From: Bacteroidota bacterium
GTDB taxonomy: Bacteria > Bacteroidota > Bacteroidia > Bacteroidales > P3
Direction of reading: 5' to 3'
NCBI GenBank assembly: GCA_023415495.1
Contig: JAEZKK010000011.1
Span: forward strand, 186,001-250,000
Length of the DNA stretch: 64,000 nucleotides
Part shown: positions 8,526 to 17,591 of the stretch, piece by piece
Layout: every line of letters begins with the position of its first letter
How positions within the stretch are numbered: the stretch's first letter is position 1
The notes under the pieces: generated by a model
What the model was told of the DNA's origin: nothing
The model's database searches: none
What the model saw: the letters and a program-made list of their open reading frames with translations, nothing else
Made by a program: the position numbers and the translations under genes

Positions 8526-9503
8526 ATGAAGGTATTAGTAACAGGAGCAAGTGGTTTTATAGGTTCTAAATTGGTAGAAAAATTACTAGAATCAGGCTTT
8601 GATGTTACTGCTTCAATACGCTCAACTAGTTCAAAGGAATATCTAAGAGATAATAGAATTAGATTTATTGAGCTTGATTATAGTGATATTCAAAGTTTAA
8701 AAGAAGTATTTTATATTCAGAAATTCGAATGTATATTACATTTAGCAGGATTGACAAAGGCAAGAGCTCCAGAGGATTTTAATAGGGTAAATTATTTATT
8801 CACTAAAAACCTTATTGATTCCATTAAGGATTTGAATATTAGATTAATTTTCTTAAGTAGTTTTGCTGCACATGGACCTGGAGATGAAAAGGAATTCTTA
8901 AAAGTAAGGAACTTGGATAAAGATAATCCAAATACTCAATATGGAATTTCAAAATTAAAAGCAGAGAATTATATAAGGGATAACTTAAAAGAGAATTATT
9001 TAATATTTAGACCTACTGGAGTATATGGTCATAGAGAAAAGGATTATTATATATATTTCAAAACAATTAAAAACCACTTAGAGCCTTATTTAGGTTATCA
9101 ACCTCAAAGACTTAGTTTCGTATATGTTGATGATTTAGTTGAATTATGTATTAAGGCAATTACTTCTTCAAAGTCAAATAATACTTATTTTGTAAGTGAT
9201 GGAAATATGTATTTAGATACAGAATTTGCTGAAATTACAAAGAGAGTGTTAAACACATGGACAATAAAACTTAGATTTCCTTTGTTTGTAGTTAAGTGGA
9301 TATCTAATTTTAATGAGTTTTTTGGTAAAATATCGGGCAAATCCTTTACACTTAATAAGGATAAATATAATATACTAAGTGCAAGAAATTGGGATTGCGA
9401 TATAGAGGATTTGAAAAAAGATTTAGATTATAATCCAAAAGTATTCCTCGAAGAAGGAGTAAGAAAAACTATTGAATGGTATAAGAATCATGGTTGGTTA
9501 TAA
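8526..9503 (+). CDS. NAD(P)-dependent epimerase/reductase, CerR-like
   Basis: An extended short-chain dehydrogenase of 325 residues. The nucleotide-binding motif TGASGFIG is at 6-13 and the catalytic Y139-x3-K143 lies in YGISKLK. HLAGLTKARAPEDF near 72-85 and RPTGVYG near 155 are typical of NAD-dependent epimerases. In Caulobacter a protein of this class (CerR) reduces the 3-keto group in ceramide synthesis; the placement directly behind spt and the GNAT gene supports that role. Its TAA stop shares a base with the next ATG (TAATG), so the following DUF4175 gene is likely cotranscribed. Confidence 0.8.
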   Translation: MKVLVTGASGFIGSKLVEKLLESGFDVTASIRSTSSKEYLRDNRIRFIELDYSDIQSLKEVFYIQKFECILHLAGLTKARAPEDFNRVNYLFTKNLIDSIKDLNIRLIFLSSFAAHGPGDEKEFLKVRNLDKDNPNTQYGISKLKAENYIRDNLKENYLIFRPTGVYGHREKDYYIYFKTIKNHLEPYLGYQPQRLSFVYVDDLVELCIKAITSSKSNNTYFVSDGNMYLDTEFAEITKRVLNTWTIKLRFPLFVVKWISNFNEFFGKISGKSFTLNKDKYNILSARNWDCDIEDLKKDLDYNPKVFLEEGVRKTIEWYKNHGWL

Positions 9504-12500
9504 TGGAAAAGAGTGGAATAATAGGTAAATTAGATGTTTTTATAAAGAAGTATTATAAGAATCAAATTATACGAGGATCTTTATACTCAATAATTATCTT
9601 ATTATCTTTTTTTATTTTCCTAAGTGTTATTGAGTATTATGGTTATTTTCCAAAGTTGATTAGAACAATAATTTTTTATGGTTTTATTCTCATTTCTATT
9701 TTACAAATCTATTTCAAAATCCTTATTCCTCTATTAAAGTATAATAAATTAGGGAAAAGGATTACTTATACACAAGCTTCACAGATAATAGGGGAGTTCT
9801 TCCCTGAAGTATCTGATAAACTTATTAATTTGCTTCAACTTCAAAATTTAAGTAATTTAGAAGATACAGAACTTTTAGAAGCAAGTATAAAGCAAAGAAC
9901 TCAAGAATTAAGTCCTATTCCTTTTGTAAAGGCTATTGATTTTTCCAAGAATAAGAAATATTTAAAATGGGCAGTTATCCCTATCTTATCAATATTATTA
10001 ATTCTAATTATTTATCCTGAACTTATAAGTGAACCAACCAATAGGTATATTAATTATACTAAGCATTTTTCTCCGCCTTCTCCATTTGAATTTGTCTTAG
10101 TAAATAAGAGTTTAGATTTATTAGAGAAGGATGATATAGAAATCAAAGTAAAAACCATTGGTAAGACTATTCCGAATGATGTTGATATAGTGATTAATAA
10201 AAATACGTTTCACATGAAAAAAATAAAGAAGAATGAATTTTCTTTTATCATTAAGCATGTTCAGAATGAAACTGATTTTTATTTCGCATCTTCTAAGCTA
10301 AAAAGTAGAGAATATAAATTAAACCTAAGACCTAAGCCAATAATAATAGATTTAAAAGCAAAGATAACCTATCCTTCATATACAAATCTATCAGAAGAAA
10401 TATTTACTAATATCTCGAATTTTTCAATTCCTAAGGGGAGTAAAATTGAATGGGTAGGAATAACAAAGGATACGAGAAAGGTTGTTTTTGAGTTTTTAGA
10501 TAAAAAGCAGGAGATAATTCCAGACAAAAGAGGAGGGATTAAACTTTCCAGAAAACTTTTAAAAGATATAGATTATAGAATATATACCCAAAATCAATTT
10601 CACTTATCAAGCGATTCATTGGAATTTAAAATCAATATTATTCCAGACCTAAAACCAAAGATAGCAGTTTTAGAACAAAGAGATAGTATAATAGGGGATA
10701 GGATTTTCTTTAGAGGACAAATAAAGGATGATTATGGATTCACAAAACTATGCTTTAAGGTGGAGGTCGTTGATGAGTACAAAAAGACACATCATAAGGA
10801 AATAATCATACCCATTAATAAAAATGAAATCGCACAAGAATTTTATTATTATTTTGACTTAAATTCTATCCAAGCTAATTCATCAGATCAGATTTCGTAT
10901 TATTTTGAAGTTTGGGATAATGATGAAGTAGATGGGGCAAAGAAAAGCGTTTCTCAGGTTTTTAGAATAGAAATACCTTCAATTGAAGAAATAGAGGAAA
11001 AAACAGAAAAAACAAGTCAGCAAATAGAGAAAGAAACTCAGGAATCCATCTTCGAAATTAAGAAACTAAGAGAAGAAATAAAGGATTTAAAAAAGAAAAT
11101 ATTAGAGAAGAAATCTTCCGATTGGCAGGATAAAAAGCAAATCGAAGAAATGATTAATAAACAAAAAGAGATAAAGAATAAAATCGAGGATATTAAGGAA
11201 AATATTAAGGAAAACAATATAATTGAAGAAAAATATAAGGAGCATAGCCAAGAGATACTCGAGAAAAAGAAGGAATTAGAAAGACTATTCGAAGAGTTGG
11301 TTAGTGATGAGATGAAAAAGATGCTTGAGGAATTGGAAAAAATGATAAAAGATAATGCAGATAAAAATAAGATTAAAGAAGAGTTAGATAAACTAAATTC
11401 AAGAAATCAGGATTTAGAGAAAGAACTTGACAGGAATTTGGAGATGTTCAAGCGTTTAGAGTTAGAAAAGAAAATAGAAGAAACCTTAGATAAATTAAAT
11501 CAAACAGCGAAGAAAGAAGAAGAATTATCTCAAAAAACAAAAGATAAAGCTCTTTCAAAAGAAGAATTATCGAAAGAACAAAATAAAATAAATGAGACTT
11601 TTCAAGAGATAAAAAAAGAATTGGATAAGATAAATGAGAAGGGCAAGGAACTTGAAGATCAATTGCAGATAGATAGGAATAAAGAAAAAGAGAAAAGCAT
11701 AGAAGAGGACTTGAAAAAAGCTATGGATAATATTCAAAAAGGGAATAATAAAGAGGCTTCTCAATCTCAAAAATCTGCTTCAGAGAAAATGGAGGAAATG
11801 GCTTCGGAATTAAATGAATCGATGGAAGACACTCAAGAAGAAGAATTGGCTGAGGATATTAATGAAGTTAGACAAATACTCAAGAATCTTGTAACCCTCT
11901 CTTTTACTCAAGAAGATTTAATCAATAAGGTAGCTCAATATTCAGTAACAGACCCAAAATACCAGGATTTAATCTATAATCAAAACAAGATAAAAAATGA
12001 TATGAGGATGATTTCGGATTCTCTATTTGCTATGAGCAAACGTCAACCTCAGATAAGCTCCGCAATAAATAAGGAATTAACAAGTATAGATAACCAAATT
12101 GAAAATTCAATTGAGAGTCTTCTAAAGTATAACCAGGGTATATATAATAATTATAAGAACCTTGGAGCAAGAACTCCACAACAATACACAATGACCTCAA
12201 TGAATAATTTAGCACTTATGCTTGCAGAATCATTAAAGAATATGCAAAATCAAATGCAAAATTCTAAGAAGTCAAAGAGCAAGAGCAAAGGAATGCCAAA
12301 ATCTTCTTGTTCTAATCCAAAGCCTGGCAAATCGTCTAAGGATTTAAAGAAAATGCAGGAGGCTTTAAATAAGGAAATGGAGAGATTGAAGAAAGAGTTA
12401 GAAAATCAGAAAAAGTCTAATCAAGGAAAGCCTAAGATAGGAGAAAATGCTAAGATGAATGAAGAATTGGCAAGGATGGCATCGCAGCAGGAAATGATAA

Positions 12501-12880
12501 GAAGGATTTTAAGTGAAATGGCATTGGAAGAGAAAGCTTTAAGCGGAAAATCTAATCCAGCTTTAGATAATTTAATTAGACAAATGGAACAAACCGAAAA
12601 AGAAATCGTAAATAAGAACATTAATCAACAAACCCTAAACAGGCAGAATAATATTCTCTCTCGACTTTTAGAGCATGAAAAGGCTCAGTTAGAAAGAGAA
12701 AAGCAAAAGGAAAGAGAATCGAAGCAAGGGGAGGATTGGATTAATAATAATAATGAGTTTTTGGAGTTTGAGAAATTAAGAAAAAGGGATATAGAGCTTT
12801 TCAAACAGGTTCCTCCAAACTTTTCTCCTTATTACAAGAATAAGGTAGATGAGTATTTTCTAAATATCAACTCTAATTAA
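9503..12880 (+). CDS. DUF4175-family large membrane protein with coiled coils
   Basis: A protein of about 1125 residues. Hydrophobic segments near residues 22-42, 50-70 and 155-175 anchor it in the inner membrane. A beta-rich, probably periplasmic part follows (about 190-490), then a long charged, K/E-rich coiled coil (about 495-760) and an M/N/Q/K-rich C-terminal region. I recognise this as the Bacteroidota family DUF4175, whose function is unknown; its neighbours ybeY and mnmG recur with it in this phylum as I remember. A TTG at 9494 extends the frame by three codons, but the ATG at 9503 overlapping the upstream stop is preferred. Confidence 0.8.
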   Translation: MEKSGIIGKLDVFIKKYYKNQIIRGSLYSIIILLSFFIFLSVIEYYGYFPKLIRTIIFYGFILISILQIYFKILIPLLKYNKLGKRITYTQASQIIGEFFPEVSDKLINLLQLQNLSNLEDTELLEASIKQRTQELSPIPFVKAIDFSKNKKYLKWAVIPILSILLILIIYPELISEPTNRYINYTKHFSPPSPFEFVLVNKSLDLLEKDDIEIKVKTIGKTIPNDVDIVINKNTFHMKKIKKNEFSFIIKHVQNETDFYFASSKLKSREYKLNLRPKPIIIDLKAKITYPSYTNLSEEIFTNISNFSIPKGSKIEWVGITKDTRKVVFEFLDKKQEIIPDKRGGIKLSRKLLKDIDYRIYTQNQFHLSSDSLEFKINIIPDLKPKIAVLEQRDSIIGDRIFFRGQIKDDYGFTKLCFKVEVVDEYKKTHHKEIIIPINKNEIAQEFYYYFDLNSIQANSSDQISYYFEVWDNDEVDGAKKSVSQVFRIEIPSIEEIEEKTEKTSQQIEKETQESIFEIKKLREEIKDLKKKILEKKSSDWQDKKQIEEMINKQKEIKNKIEDIKENIKENNIIEEKYKEHSQEILEKKKELERLFEELVSDEMKKMLEELEKMIKDNADKNKIKEELDKLNSRNQDLEKELDRNLEMFKRLELEKKIEETLDKLNQTAKKEEELSQKTKDKALSKEELSKEQNKINETFQEIKKELDKINEKGKELEDQLQIDRNKEKEKSIEEDLKKAMDNIQKGNNKEASQSQKSASEKMEEMASELNESMEDTQEEELAEDINEVRQILKNLVTLSFTQEDLINKVAQYSVTDPKYQDLIYNQNKIKNDMRMISDSLFAMSKRQPQISSAINKELTSIDNQIENSIESLLKYNQGIYNNYKNLGARTPQQYTMTSMNNLALMLAESLKNMQNQMQNSKKSKSKSKGMPKSSCSNPKPGKSSKDLKKMQEALNKEMERLKKELENQKKSNQGKPKIGENAKMNEELARMASQQEMIRRILSEMALEEKALSGKSNPALDNLIRQMEQTEKEIVNKNINQQTLNRQNNILSRLLEHEKAQLEREKQKERESKQGEDWINNNNEFLEFEKLRKRDIELFKQVPPNFSPYYKNKVDEYFLNINSN

Positions 12881-12912
12881 TTCATAATTTGTGTTTGAAA
12901 TATAGTTTATTT

Positions 12913-13359
12913 ATGAAACATAATTACGATACTATTAGGCTTAATGCTCAGAGTGGAGATATTAAAAGAATTTTGAATTTGATTGAAGAGATTTGCGATA
13001 GGTATAATCTTCATAATTACTTTGGCATTTTCTCTATAACCATTGATGAGATAATAACTCAAATCATAAATAGCAATATAATAGATAGAGATAATCTTAA
13101 AATAGAGTTTAGCTTTGAACAATGTTCTAAAGGAGTATTGTTTAGATTTAATTCAAATAAAGAATTATATTTTAAAGTCAATGAGATTATTGAGCTGTTA
13201 AGCTCGGAGATTATTAATACGGATAGTAATAAAAACATAGAAATAGCTTTCTATATTGATGGAATTGACCAATCAGAATTAATAACACGTCAGAATATTA
13301 TCAAGAACTATCTTATTAATAAAACTAATAAAACCACTAAATTATCACATGGCGATTAG
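12913..13359 (+). CDS. Small anti-sigma/GHKL ATPase-like protein
   Basis: A protein of about 148 residues. The segment FGIFSITIDEIITQIINSN resembles the N box of RsbW-type GHKL ATPases (E-x3-N), though the glycine-rich G boxes are not obvious, so ATP binding may be lost or divergent. An ATP-binding-type protein of this size commonly sits between DUF4175 and ybeY in Bacteroidota. A TTG at 12889 would extend it by eight residues; I chose the ATG at 12913. The end overlaps ybeY by 11 bp. The partner, if it is a regulator, is not evident. Confidence 0.55.
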   Translation: MKHNYDTIRLNAQSGDIKRILNLIEEICDRYNLHNYFGIFSITIDEIITQIINSNIIDRDNLKIEFSFEQCSKGVLFRFNSNKELYFKVNEIIELLSSEIINTDSNKNIEIAFYIDGIDQSELITRQNIIKNYLINKTNKTTKLSHGD

Positions 13360-13786
13360 TTTTAATTTTGAAGATACAAATACTATACCCTTAAAGAGAA
13401 ACAAAATTAAGGCATGGATAAAGTCTTGTGTTGAGAAGAGAAATGGGGAATTAAAGGATTTGAATTATATATTCTGCAACGATGATTATATTTTAAATAT
13501 CAACCGTCAATATCTAAACCACGATTATTTCACAGATATTATTAGTTTCGATTATAGCGAATATGACTATGAGACTCAGAAAACCTTGGTCTCTGGAGAC
13601 TTATTTATTAGTTTAGATACAGTAAGAAGCAATTCAAAACTAATAGGAGTAGAGTTTGAAGAAGAATTGCATAGAGTAATAATACACGGAGTATTGCATC
13701 TTTTGGGTTTTAAGGATAAGACTGAGCAAGAGGAAAAAGAAATGAGAAAAGAGGAAGAGGAATGTTTAAGAAATATGATATTATAG
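13349..13786 (+). CDS. ybeY: Endoribonuclease YbeY
   Basis: A single-strand endoribonuclease involved in 16S rRNA 3'-end maturation and ribosome quality control. The 145-residue length is normal. The metal motif reads HGVLHLLGFKD: the first two histidines of the family H-x3-H-x5-H are kept, while the third position is Asp. As I recall, other Bacteroidota homologues share this change, so it is unlikely to mean loss of function. The gene overlaps its neighbours by 11 bp upstream and 25 bp downstream, pointing to translational coupling with mnmG. Confidence 0.92.
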   Translation: MAISFNFEDTNTIPLKRNKIKAWIKSCVEKRNGELKDLNYIFCNDDYILNINRQYLNHDYFTDIISFDYSEYDYETQKTLVSGDLFISLDTVRSNSKLIGVEFEEELHRVIIHGVLHLLGFKDKTEQEEKEMRKEEEECLRNMIL

Positions 13787-15639
13787 TTGTTGGAGGGGGT
13801 CATGCAGGATGTGAAGCTGCAGCAAGCAGTGCTAATCTTGGAGCAAGTGTATTATTAATAACCCAAAATCTTAATAATATAGCATCCCTTTCGTGCAATC
13901 CAGCTATGGGAGGAGTTGCAAAAGGTCAAATCCTTAGGGAAATAGATGCTCTTGGAGGTTATTCAGGGATTATTACTGACCAAAACACATTACAATTTAG
14001 AATGCTTAACCGCTCAAAGGGTCCAGCAATGTGGAGCCCAAGAGCTCAGGTAGATAATATCAGTTTTTCTTTATCTTGGAGAAAGATTCTCGAAACAATA
14101 CCAAATATAGACCTTTGGCAAGATGAGGTTGTTTCGCTTAGATTAGAAAATAATAGAGTTGTAGGAGTAAAAACAAGATTTGGATTAGATTTTGATTCAA
14201 GAAGTGTTATTCTTACAAATGGAACTTTTCTTAATGGTAAAATCCATATTGGAGAAACCAATCTTCCAGGTGGTAGGATAGGGGAGGCAGAGTCGAGAGG
14301 ATTGTCAGAAAATCTTAGAGATTATGGTTTTGAGGTTCTAAGCCTTAAAACAGGTACCCCAATGAGGGTAGAAGGAAAGAGCATCGATTTCTCTAAACTT
14401 GAAGAGCAAAAGGGGGATGATAATCCTAAACAATTTTCTTTCTTATATAAAAGAGCAAAAGAATTAGAGCAAAGAAGTTGCTTCTTAGCATATACAAGTT
14501 TAGATGTACATAATATATTACGTGAGGGTTTTGAATCCTCTCCAATGTTTCAAGGTAGAATAAAGGGAGTTGGTCCTAGGTATTGCCCTTCTATAGAAGA
14601 TAAGATAGAGAGATTCTCTTCAAAGGATAAACACCAATTATTTATTGAGCCAGAAAGTAATTACTCAAATCTTTATTATGTAAATGGATTCTCTTCTTCT
14701 TTGCCTTTAGACATTCAATACAAGGCTTTAAGGATGATAAAGGGTTTTGAAAACTCAATTATACAAAAACCAGGCTATGCAATAGAGTATGATTATTTCC
14801 CCCCAACACAGCTAAAGGATACTCTTGAAACAAAACTGATTGAAAACCTATATTTTGCTGGGCAGATAAATGGTACAACTGGTTATGAAGAGGCTGGAGC
14901 TCAGGGTATAATTGCTGGAATTAATTCTTATTTAAAGCTATACGATAAGCCAGAGTTTGTACTTAAACGCTCGGACGCATATATTGGGGTTTTGATTGAT
15001 GATTTGATTACAAAAGGAGTTGATGAGCCTTATAGGATGTTTACCTCAAGAGCAGAGCATAGAATATTGCTAAGGCAGGATAATGCAGATATTCGACTAA
15101 CTCCACTTTCTTATAATTTAGGTCTTGCATCTAAAGAAAGAATGGAATTAGTTGAAAGAAAGAGTAGTGCAACTAAAGAATTACTTCTCTTTGTAAATAA
15201 AAACAGTGCTTTACCTCAAGAGGTTAATACAATATTTATGGAGAAGGAAACTCCAATAATAAATCAAAAGACCAAGATAAGTCAGCTACTATTAAGACCT
15301 CAGATATCATTAGAGGATTTAAGAAAGAGCATACCTTATTTAGATGATAAAATATCCAATATTGATAGTGATATTAGAGAGGATGTTGTAGAAAGTGCTG
15401 AAATCTTTGTAAAGTATGAGTCATATATTACAAAGGAAGAGGAGATTGCTGAAAGACTTTCAAAACATGAAAACCTTAGGATTAAGGATGATTTTGATTA
15501 TCATAGTCTAAAATCCCTTAGCTATGAAGCAAGGGAAAAGCTTTCAAAAATTAGACCTAAGACAATAGGACAAGCATCAAGAATCTCAGGAGTAAGCCCT
15601 TCGGATATTTCTGTTCTAATAATCTTTATCTCTCGTTAA
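13762..15639 (+). CDS. mnmG: tRNA uridine-34 carboxymethylaminomethylation enzyme MnmG
   Basis: With MnmE, this FAD enzyme installs the cmnm5 group on U34 of several tRNAs. The 625-residue protein has the FAD-binding GGGHAG at 11-16, SCNPAMGGVAKG near 44, RMLNRSKGPAMWSPRAQ near 75-91, and the family signatures RIGEAESRGLS and GTTGYEEAGAQG. The C-terminal helical domain ends in TIGQASRISGVSPSDIS. It is the last gene of the plus-strand run that begins at rpiB or at spt. The stop is only 4 bp from the end of the convergent lipoprotein gene, and I see no obvious terminator between them. Confidence 0.97.
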   Translation: MFKKYDIIVVGGGHAGCEAAASSANLGASVLLITQNLNNIASLSCNPAMGGVAKGQILREIDALGGYSGIITDQNTLQFRMLNRSKGPAMWSPRAQVDNISFSLSWRKILETIPNIDLWQDEVVSLRLENNRVVGVKTRFGLDFDSRSVILTNGTFLNGKIHIGETNLPGGRIGEAESRGLSENLRDYGFEVLSLKTGTPMRVEGKSIDFSKLEEQKGDDNPKQFSFLYKRAKELEQRSCFLAYTSLDVHNILREGFESSPMFQGRIKGVGPRYCPSIEDKIERFSSKDKHQLFIEPESNYSNLYYVNGFSSSLPLDIQYKALRMIKGFENSIIQKPGYAIEYDYFPPTQLKDTLETKLIENLYFAGQINGTTGYEEAGAQGIIAGINSYLKLYDKPEFVLKRSDAYIGVLIDDLITKGVDEPYRMFTSRAEHRILLRQDNADIRLTPLSYNLGLASKERMELVERKSSATKELLLFVNKNSALPQEVNTIFMEKETPIINQKTKISQLLLRPQISLEDLRKSIPYLDDKISNIDSDIREDVVESAEIFVKYESYITKEEEIAERLSKHENLRIKDDFDYHSLKSLSYEAREKLSKIRPKTIGQASRISGVSPSDISVLIIFISR

Positions 15640-15643
15640 AATA

Positions 15644-16036
15644 TTACTTCGCCCTTTCAAGGTGAATATACACTTTAGTATTGTCGAAATTATTCAATTC
15701 CTTAGAAAGAGTAAGGGATTTATTGTCTAATTTAATTATTTGAGATTTAACAGTATCACTTCCTCCCATCACAAAAGAATGCATAATGCTACCTTTAATA
15801 AAATAATTAGAATTTACTTCCTTCTCTCCATTGGTAATATACATAGTATTGTCCTCTCTAAAAGTAAAAAACTCATTAGCTCCCCTCATATCCAAACTAT
15901 CTTTTCCAATATCTGAAACATATACATTTTCAACAGTCTGCCACTTCCCAATAATCAAATCCTTATTATCCTTTTTGCATGAAATGAAAGCAATAGTAGC
16001 AATAATAAAAACAAAAATCACTCTTTTCATAATCAA
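15644..16036 (-). CDS. Small lipoprotein, lipocalin-like
   Basis: A 130-residue exported protein with a hydrophobic leader and a lipobox ending at C20 (AFISC), followed by KKD. Such proteins are placed in the outer or inner membrane as lipoproteins. The body starts with LIIGKWQTVENV, the opening strand seen in lipocalin-like domains of Bacteroidota, and contains further beta-strand patterns. The first two codons (MI) may not be used; the ATG at 16030 would give MKRVIFV. It converges on mnmG. The function is unknown. Confidence 0.75.
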   Translation of the reverse strand: MIMKRVIFVFIIATIAFISCKKDNKDLIIGKWQTVENVYVSDIGKDSLDMRGANEFFTFREDNTMYITNGEKEVNSNYFIKGSIMHSFVMGGSDTVKSQIIKLDNKSLTLSKELNNFDNTKVYIHLERAK

Positions 16037-16111
16037 ATTATTTTATAAACATAATCCCTGCAAAAATACTAAAAATCTACTCAATTTTATCTTTAAAATA
16101 GAACTAATAAA

Positions 16112-16244
16112 ATCAAGTCTAAAACTCCTTAAATCAAGCTTTAAACAAACTAAATCAAATTCCAATCTAATATAATGGCATTATATGAGATTGTAATCAA
16201 ATAAGATTTTTTTCTTGTTTGATTCTATGATTTTTTTATTTGAT
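16112..16244. repeat. Phased ATCAAR/YTTGAT element with a single palindromic core
   Basis: ATCAAR boxes lie at 16112, 16133, 16154 and 16196, and the inverse TTTGAT at 16218 and 16239. Spacing is 21 bp, with one 22-bp step and one position (about 16175) occupied by the palindrome TATAATGGCATTATA (16171-16185). That palindrome is the same core that occurs four times at 36948-37028. The element fills most of the divergent spacer between the lipoprotein gene and the U32 gene. Downstream of it a possible -7 box TATTTTTG at 16305-16312 could serve the U32 gene. Confidence 0.75.
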
Positions 16245-16346
16245 ATTATACCCTTATTCTAATCATAGTTTTGCTCTAATTCGATTACTCTTGGATTAAT
16301 GTCGTATTTTTGCAAATGTAATTGATAATTTTTTGATTTGGAATTA

Positions 16347-17591
16347 ATGAATATTGAAGATATAGAGATAATGTCTCCTGTGGGTTCTTATGAATCTTTA
16401 CAGGGTGCTATACAAGGTGGTGCTGATTCGATTTACTTCGGGGTTGGAGGGCTTAATATGCGTACTGGAAGCAGTAGGAATTTTAGCATTGAGGACTTGA
16501 GAAATATTGTAAGCATAGCAAAAGAAAATAAGGTTAAGACCTATCTTACCTTAAATACAATTATCTACGACGAGGAGCTGGAATATATGCGTAATGTTGT
16601 AGATGCAGCAAAGGAAAGCGGAGTGTCGGCAATTATTGCTGCCGATATGTCGGTTATATCTTATGCAAGACAAAAGGGAGTTGAGATTCACCTTTCTACA
16701 CAGTGTAATATTACTAATATTGAAGAGGTTAGATTCTATTCAGCCTTTGCAGATGTAATAGTAACAGCAAGAGAATTAAGTCTGGATAAGGTTAAGAGAA
16801 TTACACAAGAAATAGAAAGACAAGAGATAAAAGGACCTTCAGGGAAATTGGTACAAATAGAATGTTTTGTGCATGGAGCTCTTTGTATGGCTGTATCTGG
16901 TAAATGTTATATTTCTTTGGATAATGCTAATAAGAGTGCTAATAGGGGAGAATGTTTACAATTTTGCAGAAGACCTTATAAGGTGAGCGATATGGATGGG
17001 GATACTGAGCTTGTTGTGGACAATCAGTATATTATGTCTCCAAAAGATTTAAAGACTATTGACTTTTTGGATAAGGTTTTAGATGCTGGAGTAAGGGTTT
17101 TAAAGATTGAGGGTAGGGGACGCTCGGCAGAATATGTGAAAACAGTTACAAGGATTTATAAAGAGGCAGTAAAGGCATATATAAATGGAGAATTTACTCA
17201 GGAAAATAAGGATAGGTGGAACGAGGAACTAAGCAAGGTTTATAATAGGGGATTTTGGGATGGTTATTATTTAGGGCAGAGAATTGGAGAGTGGACAGAG
17301 AAATACGGCTCTCAAGCCACTAAAGTCAAAGTCTTTATCGGCACAATTACCAATTACTTCAAAAATATAAATGTTGCAGAGGTTAAGCTCGAAACAGGAG
17401 AGCTTGGCATTGGAGAAGAGTATATAGTTCTTGGACCTACAACTGGAGTATATGAAGATACGGTAATGGAGATTAGAGTTGATTTGCAAAGGGTAGAAAA
17501 GACAGTTAAGGGTGATTTGTTTTCAATCCCAACTAAGGAAATACTAAGAAGGGGAGATAAATTATATAAATTAAGAGATGTTGAAGTTTAA
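16347..17591 (+). CDS. U32-family protein (collagenase-like; RlhA/TrhP group)
   Basis: A 414-residue protein with the U32 signature ECFVHGALCMAVSGKC. It is followed by the second cysteine pair in GECLQFCRRPY. The family was named for collagenolytic activity, but better-studied members hydroxylate RNA: RlhA acts on 23S rRNA and TrhP on tRNA U34. The cysteines would hold an Fe-S cluster. Cotranscription with mnmD, a tRNA-U34 methyltransferase, makes a tRNA-modification role attractive; this is inference. A TTG at 16338 opens the frame three codons earlier; ATG at 16347 is preferred. The end overlaps the next gene by 14 bp. Confidence 0.85.
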   Translation: MNIEDIEIMSPVGSYESLQGAIQGGADSIYFGVGGLNMRTGSSRNFSIEDLRNIVSIAKENKVKTYLTLNTIIYDEELEYMRNVVDAAKESGVSAIIAADMSVISYARQKGVEIHLSTQCNITNIEEVRFYSAFADVIVTARELSLDKVKRITQEIERQEIKGPSGKLVQIECFVHGALCMAVSGKCYISLDNANKSANRGECLQFCRRPYKVSDMDGDTELVVDNQYIMSPKDLKTIDFLDKVLDAGVRVLKIEGRGRSAEYVKTVTRIYKEAVKAYINGEFTQENKDRWNEELSKVYNRGFWDGYYLGQRIGEWTEKYGSQATKVKVFIGTITNYFKNINVAEVKLETGELGIGEEYIVLGPTTGVYEDTVMEIRVDLQRVEKTVKGDLFSIPTKEILRRGDKLYKLRDVEV

